A DNA stretch of 6,608 nt, taken from the NCBI GenBank assembly GCA_937895305.1, contig CALAXS010000786.1, forward strand, positions 1 through 6,608, written 5' to 3'. Below, piece after piece: positions 1 through 5,007 of the stretch. The stretch is from an uncultured bacterium. GTDB taxonomy: Bacteria; Hydrogenedentota; Hydrogenedentia; Hydrogenedentales; JAEUWI01. Below the pieces are notes generated by a model that worked only from the letters and a program-made list of their open reading frames with translations, made no database searches and was not told the DNA's origin. Numbering within the stretch: the first letter of the stretch is position 1; the number at the start of each line of letters is the position of its first letter. A program made the translations under genes and the position numbers.

Positions 1-1973
1 GTGCCTATGGTATTGCGGTGGGTATGGCGACGAGTTGTCCACCGCAGAATCTGACGGAGGTGTGTGATGCTATCGTGCATCGTATTGATAACCCGGAGGC
101 TACGCCGGATGATTTGATGAAGTTTGTGCTGGGTCCGGATTTCCCTACGGGGGGTATCATCTGTGGTCGTAGTGGTATTTTGTCGGCTTATCGCACGGGT
201 CGTGGCCGGGTCAAGCTGCGGGGTCGTGTGGCCGTTGAGCAGAAGCTCGAGGGCAGCACGAAGCAGAGTATCATTATTCAGGAGATTCCGTATCAGGTCA
301 ACAAGACGCGGTTGATTGAGAATATTGCGGATATCGTTCGGAACAAGACGGTGGAGGGCATCACGGACCTGCGGGATGAGTCGGATAAAGACGGTATGCG
401 TATCGTCATCGAGCTGCGGAAGGGTGAGGAACCGGAGGTGGTGTTGAATCAGTTGTACAAGCATACACAGTTGCAGACGACCGCGAGTATCATCTTCCTG
501 TCGTTGGTGAATAATCAGCCGAAGGTTTTGAACCTGGCGGAGATGATTCATTATTACATTATGCATCGCATGGAGATTGTGGAGCGGCGTACGCGGTTCT
601 TGCTGGAGAAAGCGGAAGCGCGGGCCCATATCCTGGAGGGTCTGCTGAAGGCGATTGACCACATTGATGAGGTCATTAAAATAATTCGTTCGTCCAAGGA
701 TTCGGATGAGGCGCGGGCGCGGTTGATTGATGCTTTTGAGTTTTCCGTGGTTCAGGCGAATGAGATTCTGGCGATGCGTTTGCGTCGTTTGACGGGTCTG
801 GAACGGGAAGCGTTACAGGAGGAGTATGCGGAGATCCTGAAAGAGATTGAACGGTACAAGCATATCCTGAGCAGTGACAAGACGATTCTGGCGGTGGTGC
901 GTGAAGAGATTATCGCGGTGAAGGAAAAGTATGGCGATGAGCGTCGTACTGAAATCATTGAAGATTATAACGATATCAATATTGAGGATCTCATTGCGGA
1001 TGAGACCATGGTGGTGACGGTATCGAATCAGGGCTATATCAAGCGGTTGCCAGTGAGTACCTATCGTATGCAGCGTCGTGGTGGTCGTGGTGTGTCGGGC
1101 ATGGAGACGAAGGAGGAGGATTTTGTAAAGGACTTGTTCATCGCAAGTGCGCATCAGTACATGCTCTTCTTTACGAATACAGGGCGCGTTTACTGGCGCA
1201 AGGTTCATGAACTGCCGAAGATGGGACGTACGGCGCGGGGTCGTGCCATGGTGAATATCCTCAATCTGAACAATGATGAGGAAGTGACCACATGTCTTCC
1301 CGTGCGTGACTTGAATGAGGAGAATCAGTTTATTCTCATGGTGACGAAGCAGGGTACCGTGAAGAAAACAGCGTTGAAGGCATTCAGTAATCCGCGTTCG
1401 AACGGAATTATTGCCATTGATCTCACGAAGGAGGATGCGCTGATTGAGGTGCAGATTACGGGTGGTGAGGATAATATCCTGATTGCTACTTATCGGGGCA
1501 TGTCGATTCGTTTCCCTGAAAAAGATGTGCGGTCTATGGGTCGTACGGCGCGGGGCGTGATTGGTATCCGTATGCGTGAAGATGATTATGTGGTGGGTGT
1601 GAGTATAGCGCCGGATGACAAGACGGTACTTTGTATCACGGAGAATGGTTTTGGTAAACGCACGAAGGTGGGCGAGTATCGTCTGCAGCATCGTGGTGGC
1701 TCGGGCATTATCAACATCAAAACGACAGCGCGGAATGGCAATGTGGTGGGTATGTTGACAGTGGATGATAGTGATGAAATTGTACTGGTCGCTACAGACG
1801 GTATTGTGATTCGTACGTCGGTGAAGGACATCCGCACTATTGGCCGAAACACGCAGGGCGTAAAGGTAATGAAACCGCAGGCGGGTGCTGTGGTGAGTGC
1901 AGTGGCCAGAGCCCTGGCCGAAGAACAGGAAGAAGCTGTGGTGACGGATGGCGAAGTCACCGAAGAGGAATAA
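1..1973 (+). CDS. gyrA: DNA gyrase subunit A, 5'-truncated by window edge
   Basis: GyrA is the DNA-breaking and rejoining subunit of the cytoplasmic A2B2 gyrase, which adds negative supercoils using ATP hydrolysed by GyrB. The frame is open to the left edge (first whole codon at 3-5), so the GTG at 18 is internal. About 656 residues are visible. By comparison with E. coli GyrA, roughly 170 N-terminal residues, including the catalytic tyrosine and quinolone-resistance region, are missing. Visible residues 1-17 hold the G-I-A-V-G-M segment with the DNA-bending isoleucine (E. coli Ile174). The coiled-coil arm and C-gate follow (about 180-305; QANEILAMRLRRLTGLE at 251-267). The GyrA box QRRGGRG (1071-1091) and six pinwheel-blade repeats come next, each with a G-R or R-G turn, then an acidic tail ending in three Glu. 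The GyrA box and full pinwheel favour GyrA over ParC. Odd point: SCPPQNL replaces the usual NIPPHNL. A terminator follows at once. Confidence 0.97.
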   Translation, partial: AYGIAVGMATSCPPQNLTEVCDAIVHRIDNPEATPDDLMKFVLGPDFPTGGIICGRSGILSAYRTGRGRVKLRGRVAVEQKLEGSTKQSIIIQEIPYQVNKTRLIENIADIVRNKTVEGITDLRDESDKDGMRIVIELRKGEEPEVVLNQLYKHTQLQTTASIIFLSLVNNQPKVLNLAEMIHYYIMHRMEIVERRTRFLLEKAEARAHILEGLLKAIDHIDEVIKIIRSSKDSDEARARLIDAFEFSVVQANEILAMRLRRLTGLEREALQEEYAEILKEIERYKHILSSDKTILAVVREEIIAVKEKYGDERRTEIIEDYNDINIEDLIADETMVVTVSNQGYIKRLPVSTYRMQRRGGRGVSGMETKEEDFVKDLFIASAHQYMLFFTNTGRVYWRKVHELPKMGRTARGRAMVNILNLNNDEEVTTCLPVRDLNEENQFILMVTKQGTVKKTALKAFSNPRSNGIIAIDLTKEDALIEVQITGGEDNILIATYRGMSIRFPEKDVRSMGRTARGVIGIRMREDDYVVGVSIAPDDKTVLCITENGFGKRTKVGEYRLQHRGGSGIINIKTTARNGNVVGMLTVDDSDEIVLVATDGIVIRTSVKDIRTIGRNTQGVKVMKPQAGAVVSAVARALAEEQEEAVVTDGEVTEEE

Positions 1974-1998
1974 CCCGCAGCTATAGCGTATACTTAAC

Positions 1999-2034
1999 GA
2001 AGGAAGCCTTGTAATGAGGCTTCCTTCTTTTTTT
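1999..2034 (+). terminator. Intrinsic terminator of gyrA
   Basis: A perfect 11-pair stem, GAAGGAAGCCT (1999-2009) with AGGCTTCCTTC (2017-2027), encloses a 7-base loop and is followed directly by seven T residues (2028-2034). It begins 26 bases after the gyrA stop. This is a textbook Rho-independent terminator on the plus strand. There is no A-run before the stem, so it should not work well on the minus strand. It implies that the membrane-protein gene starting at 2052 needs its own promoter or readthrough. Confidence 0.93.
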
Positions 2035-2051
2035 CTATAGGACGTAAATTT

Positions 2052-2756
2052 ATGGAAAACACAGAAGAACATGCCTATCTCTTCAAGCCCATGAAAACGG
2101 AGATCCTGGGGTGGGTACTGGGTGTGGTATGGCTGGTGGGCGTGGTCGGTGCAGCGATTGTACAACCCGTTCCCTATGCGGATGCATATCGACTGGTGCT
2201 GGAGTTGGCGATTTTTGGGGGGCGTGCGGTGAGTATTGGCGATGGTGTGGCCAATGGTTTTGGACAGGGCTACCTGTTTTTTCAGTGTGGTTTACAAGAT
2301 ATAGCGATGACACTGATTTTGTATCCCTGGGTCTTGCGTGCCTTTCATGGCGCAGAAGGGCTGGGTGTGCTGGGGCGTTTTTTACGGGCCTTGCATAAGA
2401 GCACGGAGAAGTATCGTCGTATCCTGGAACCCTTTGGTGTGGTGGGAGTGTGGTTGTTTGTCTTTTTCCCCTTCTGGAGTACCGGGGTCTTGAATGGTGT
2501 CGTCTTGGGGTATCTATTGGGACTGCGTATAGGGGTGAATTTTATAACGTGCTTCAGCAGCCATCTGGTTTCGACGGTGGCGTTGTTACTGTTTTATGAA
2601 CGTTTGTCCGTATGGTTGGAGTCTGTGGGTTCAGGGGCTATGCAGTTTATACCGTGGGTTGTACTGGGCACATTGCTGCTGGGCTTTGGGGTGCAGACAT
2701 TGTGGGAAAAACGGAGGGCAAAAAACGATGCTAAAGACAATGACGTGGACGATTAA
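2052..2756 (+). CDS. Multi-pass membrane protein, COG2426-like (small multi-drug export family)
   Basis: This is a 234-residue inner-membrane protein with about five hydrophobic segments (roughly 18-38, 76-96, 127-155, 160-182, 197-217) and a charged, hydrophilic C-terminal tail. Residues 120-165 (KYRRILEPFGVVGVWLFVFF, then P-F-W-S-T-G and G-Y-L-L-G-L) match the layout I know from COG2426/PF06695 proteins. There, a K/R-rich helix leads into 'YGxxGLxLFVxxPxxxTG', followed by a glycine-rich helix ending in GLR. The earlier G-R-A-V-S-I-G-x-G-x-A-x-G stretch (57-69) resembles the family's first re-entrant-like segment. The family name is historical and the transported substrate is not established; no drug-export role should be assumed. 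The ATG at 2052 is chosen because AGGA (2039-2042) lies 9 bases upstream; the next Met, residue 14, lacks such a site. It stands alone between the gyrA terminator and a convergent gene. Confidence 0.75.
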   Translation: MENTEEHAYLFKPMKTEILGWVLGVVWLVGVVGAAIVQPVPYADAYRLVLELAIFGGRAVSIGDGVANGFGQGYLFFQCGLQDIAMTLILYPWVLRAFHGAEGLGVLGRFLRALHKSTEKYRRILEPFGVVGVWLFVFFPFWSTGVLNGVVLGYLLGLRIGVNFITCFSSHLVSTVALLLFYERLSVWLESVGSGAMQFIPWVVLGTLLLGFGVQTLWEKRRAKNDAKDNDVDD

Positions 2757-2784
2757 AATTACGCGCTGATACGCGGTTCTGTAT

Positions 2785-2811
2785 GCATTCCCACGCAGAG
2801 CATGGGAACGA
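2785..2811. repeat. Dispersed palindromic repeat (GCATTCCCACGC-type)
   Basis: The sequence from GCATTCCCACGC to GGGAACGA forms a stem of TTCCCA (2788-2793) with TGGGAA (2803-2808) plus an inner GC/GC pair. It has one C-A mismatch (2794/2802) and an AGA loop (2797-2799). I recognise the unit, with consensus close to GCATTCCCACGCAGAGCGTGGGAACGAG, as an intergenic palindrome found in many copies in assorted environmental bacteria. This copy carries CATGGGAA instead of CGTGGGAA, which causes the mismatch. It sits between the 3' ends of two convergent genes, a common place for REP-like elements, and has no T-tract on either strand. Only one copy is present in this window, so its repetitive nature rests on my recall. 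Confidence 0.65.
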
Positions 2812-2824
2812 GATCTGTCCTGAT

Positions 2825-3487
2825 TTATTCCTTGAGGGCGAGGATGAGGTTATGGACACGCCACTCGTCGCCGTGGATGTAGGTGTCGAGGGGGTATTCC
2901 TTGAGCAGGGTGAATCCTGCACTGGCAAGTTCCCTATGGACCATTTCCCGGGGATGGCTGATGAGGGTGGATTCGTGTTCGAGCATTTCGACGTTTTCGC
3001 TCTGGCTGGGCATGAAGGTGAAGAGGAGTAGTCCCCCACGCCGTATGACGGGGTACACCTGCTGGAAGACGAGAAGGGGGTCGGTGATGTGTTCCATGAG
3101 GAGGATGAAAAGCGCACCGTCGAAAGTATTATCCTCGAAGGGCATGGGGTGGGTAGCATCGAGTTGGATGCGGCTGTGGTAGAGTGGACAATCAATCATG
3201 CGGAGCATATTTTCGGAAAAGTCCGCACCCGTCAAACGAAGATCAATGCCCGCTTCGGCGATAGCTTTACCGATGTTACCGGGACCGACGGCGAGTTCCA
3301 GGAAGTTGGTATGGGTCTTTGCAATGGGTGCCAGCAGTTTCGCAACGGTGGCGGGGAGGGTGTATTGGCAGTCGTCGCGGAGGTGATCTTCGTAGGTGGT
3401 CGCCATCTGGTTGTAGAGGTCGCGGATGATGGTGCCGAGATGACTCTGGGCTTCTTGGATTTGTTTTTCGGATTCAGATGGGGGCAC
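2825..3487 (-). CDS. Class I SAM-dependent methyltransferase, substrate unknown
   Basis: This 220-residue soluble protein transfers a methyl group from S-adenosylmethionine. The glycine-rich SAM-binding motif I is E-L-A-V-G-P-G-N-I-G (64-73). The acidic residue ending strand 2 is D89 in GADFSENML. The D110 loop is followed by PMPFEDNTFDGALFIL (114-129), the usual motif before strand 4, and the glycine turn IRRGGLLLF is at 148-156. This order is that of Methyltransf_11/25 (UbiE-like) proteins, and the length is typical of a stand-alone domain. There is no signal peptide or membrane segment. Nothing here identifies the substrate, and the ubiquinone/menaquinone resemblance applies to the fold only. 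The start is GTG (3487-3485 on the minus strand), preceded by an AAGGA site 8 bases away. It is the last of the minus-strand genes, 131 bases after the oxidoreductase stop with a hairpin between them, so it is probably transcribed separately. Confidence 0.9.
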   Translation of the reverse strand: MPPSESEKQIQEAQSHLGTIIRDLYNQMATTYEDHLRDDCQYTLPATVAKLLAPIAKTHTNFLELAVGPGNIGKAIAEAGIDLRLTGADFSENMLRMIDCPLYHSRIQLDATHPMPFEDNTFDGALFILLMEHITDPLLVFQQVYPVIRRGGLLLFTFMPSQSENVEMLEHESTLISHPREMVHRELASAGFTLLKEYPLDTYIHGDEWRVHNLILALKE

Positions 3488-3495
3488 GATGCGTT

Positions 3496-3500
3496 TCCTT
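3496..3500 (-). promoter_or_regulatory. Ribosome binding site deciding the GTG start
   Basis: On the minus strand, AAGGA lies 8 bases before the GTG at 3487-3485. No in-frame ATG comes close upstream, and the next downstream Met codons fall at residues 28 and beyond, after the conserved N-terminal helix. This supports GTG as the initiation codon of the methyltransferase. Confidence 0.65.
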
Positions 3501-3527
3501 GGGACACGTTTTGGATGTCTGTGGTGG

Positions 3528-3557
3528 ACTATAGCAGCTTGCTCTGGTGGGGACCAA
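3528..3557 (-). promoter_or_regulatory. Possible sigma70-type promoter of the methyltransferase gene
   Basis: Read on the minus strand, TTGGTC (3557-3552) and TATAGT (3533-3528) are separated by 18 bases and end about 41 bases before the GTG start. TATAGT matches the -10 consensus at five of six positions; the -35 match is weaker. The pair lies just downstream of the hairpin that follows the oxidoreductase gene, where a promoter for an independently transcribed gene would be expected. Short matches like this occur by chance, and the sigma factor preference of the host is unknown. Confidence 0.3.
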
Positions 3558-3560
3558 CGT

Positions 3561-3598
3561 GGAAATGAAAGCGGGGAGGCCTGGTGTGGACCTCCCCG
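3561..3598 (-). terminator. Probable terminator after the Gfo/Idh/MocA oxidoreductase gene
   Basis: A GC-rich stem pairs CGGGGAGGCC (3572-3581) with GGACCTCCCCG (3588-3598). It has one bulged A at 3590 and a 6-base loop. On the minus strand it starts about 20 bases after the stop codon and is followed by CTTTCATTTCC, an interrupted T-rich tract. The stem is strong but the T-tract is imperfect. The plus-strand side has no T-run, so the orientation fits the oxidoreductase gene. Confidence 0.65.
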
Positions 3599-3618
3599 TC
3601 GTTATGCTGTGGGTTTCC

Positions 3619-4923
3619 TTAGCTGATTTCGGGGACGATAAAGGGATCGCGGTATTCGCGGGTGATGAAGGCGTTGGCCTCGTCGTCGTCAATGAATTGC
3701 TCGGTCTTGGGATCGAAATTGAGGGAGCGCCCGAGCTTGGCGGAGGCGAGACCGATGTGGCAGAGCCCTGAGGAATAGTGGCCTTCTTCGATGGGCGCAT
3801 GAAGCAGTGTGGGGTCCTGTGCGCGTACCGCTTCGATGAAGTTGGCGTAGTGATCGCCTTCCACATTGCCCTTGGGTCCGGGCTTTCCATTTTGGCCAAG
3901 GTAGGTCCGGTAACTGGAGTAGGAGTCGATGACCATGTAGCCTTCGGAACCGTAGAAGAGGATGCCGACCTTGGCGCCCATTTCGTCGTTGGTGTGGTAG
4001 GGGCGCACATCGAAGACCATCATCTTGCCATGTTCGCCTGCATCAGGGAAGTCGAAGGAGGAGTTGATGACGTTGGGGACTTCTTTCTGGTCGTTGTAGA
4101 TGAACATGCCGGATGCTGAGCTGACACGAGAGGGCAGGTCAACGCCGAGGCCCCAGCGGCATACGTCCATCTGGTGGACCCCCTGATTACCTATGTCGCC
4201 ATTGCCGTAGTCCCACATGTAATGCCAGTTGTAGTGGAACCGGTTTTCGTTGAAAGGACGTTCGGCGGCCGGGCCGAGCCAGAGATTGTAATCCACGCCA
4301 TCGGGAGCTTCGGAATCGGGGAATTCGCCGATGGTGGGACGCCAGCGGTAACAGAGGCCACGGGCCATGTAGACTTCACCGAGGAGTCCGTCTTTGATGT
4401 GTTGGATGGCTTCGCGAATAGCGGGGTTACTGCGGATCTGGGTACCGTGCTGCACGCAGCGGCCGTATTTCCTGGCAGCGTTCGCGAGCTGGCGCCCTTC
4501 AAAAATATTATGGGAGCAGGGTTTTTCGCAGTAGACATTTTTGCCCGCCTGTATCGCCCAAATGGCGGCCAGTGAGTGCCAGTGGTTGGGTGTAGCCACG
4601 GAGACCACGTCAATGGAATCGTCTTCCATAATTTCGCGCATGTCGGTAACGGTCTTGGGGCGTGGCAAACCACGGTCGGTGAAAAATTCTTTGATACGAG
4701 GCTCGAAGAGGTTTTCGTCAACATCGCAAATCGTGGTAATTTCCACGTTGGGCTGTTTCTGGAACCCGTTCATGTGGTCCTGACCACGGCCCCGGATACC
4801 AATAACAGCGACGCGAATTTTTTCGTTGGGGCTTTTGGCGGCGCGTGCGGGCGCCGATATCGTTACGGCAGCGGTGCCAACGGCTGCAGTCTGTATGAAG
4901 GCCCTGCGGGAGACTTCGCTCAT
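3619..4923 (-). CDS. Tat-exported Gfo/Idh/MocA family oxidoreductase
   Basis: A 434-residue NAD(P)-dependent sugar or cyclitol oxidoreductase, predicted to be exported. The N-terminus carries a twin-arginine signal (S-R-R-A-F-I at 5-10), a hydrophobic stretch, and A-x-A cleavage options at 24-28. The Rossmann domain starts with VAVIGIRGRG (38-47), where GxRGRG replaces the textbook GxGxxG; this form is common in the exported PVC-type subfamily. Acidic D67 follows in TICDVD. VATPNHWHS (109-117) and the catalytic E-K-P (133-135, lysine 134) are present. The C-terminal alpha/beta domain contains GDIGNQGVHQMDVCRWGLG (242-260), whose His and Asp are the likely active-site residues. The ATG at 4923-4921 is preceded by AAAGGAA (4937-4931) 7 bases upstream. 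The upstream neighbour on the same strand is a propeller protein, 84 bases away, and a hairpin follows the stop. Family members act on many substrates (inositol, glucose, N-acetylgalactosamine and others), so none is assigned. Confidence 0.93.
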   Translation of the reverse strand: MSEVSRRAFIQTAAVGTAAVTISAPARAAKSPNEKIRVAVIGIRGRGQDHMNGFQKQPNVEITTICDVDENLFEPRIKEFFTDRGLPRPKTVTDMREIMEDDSIDVVSVATPNHWHSLAAIWAIQAGKNVYCEKPCSHNIFEGRQLANAARKYGRCVQHGTQIRSNPAIREAIQHIKDGLLGEVYMARGLCYRWRPTIGEFPDSEAPDGVDYNLWLGPAAERPFNENRFHYNWHYMWDYGNGDIGNQGVHQMDVCRWGLGVDLPSRVSSASGMFIYNDQKEVPNVINSSFDFPDAGEHGKMMVFDVRPYHTNDEMGAKVGILFYGSEGYMVIDSYSSYRTYLGQNGKPGPKGNVEGDHYANFIEAVRAQDPTLLHAPIEEGHYSSGLCHIGLASAKLGRSLNFDPKTEQFIDDDEANAFITREYRDPFIVPEIS

Positions 4924-4957
4924 GGTTCAATTCCTTTCAGATGGGGTGATAATTACG

Positions 4958-5000
4958 GTTTTCAGTGTAGCATGTATTGCCTTTATTTTACAGTGAAAAC
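4958..5000. repeat. Inverted repeat between propeller and oxidoreductase genes
   Basis: GTTTTCAGTGTA (4958-4969) and TACAGTGAAAAC (4989-5000) are inverted copies pairing at 11 of 12 positions, with a G-G mismatch at 4965/4993. The spacer is 19 bases, and the arm centres are 31 bases apart, close to three helical turns. It begins 7 bases after the stop of the propeller gene and ends 34 bases before the ATG of the oxidoreductase. It could be a paired operator for the oxidoreductase promoter or an RNA hairpin. No T-run follows on the minus strand, and the long loop makes a classical terminator unlikely. Confidence 0.5.
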
Positions 5001-5007
5001 AAGGTGC

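Noticed and set aside
1989..1994. TATACT as a -10 box for the membrane-protein gene
   Set aside because: No -35-like hexamer lies 16-18 bases upstream, and transcription from it would start inside the gyrA terminator stem.
813..2165. Long open frame of 450 codons on the minus strand, opposite gyrA and extending across its terminator
   Set aside because: It lies antisense to an unmistakable gyrA. It has a His/Thr/Arg-rich composition with no recognisable domain, and it runs through the gyrA terminator and into the next gene. It is a shadow of codon bias.
2762..2775. CGCG-CTGATA-CGCG as a hairpin at the end of the membrane-protein gene
   Set aside because: Only four pairs of a self-complementary word and no following T-run; too weak to call a terminator.
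2731..3195. Minus-strand open frame of 154 codons that includes the dispersed palindrome
   Set aside because: It overlaps the methyltransferase in another frame, is Ser/Thr/Pro-rich, and its tail is just the translated repeat, a common source of false small proteins.
3089..3568. Plus-strand open frame of 159 codons over the methyltransferase gene
   Set aside because: It is the complement of a gene with clear SAM-binding motifs. The translation has no recognisable domain, and the frame runs on into the intergenic promoter region.
2757..4923. G-over-C excess on the plus strand even where genes lie on the minus strand, as a replication-strand signal
   Set aside because: Hand counts of single 60-base lines gave clear G excess in some (for example 24 G to 9 C at 3121-3180), but equal counts at 3841-3900 and C excess at 5401-5460 and 6181-6240. 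The trend is not consistent enough to interpret.
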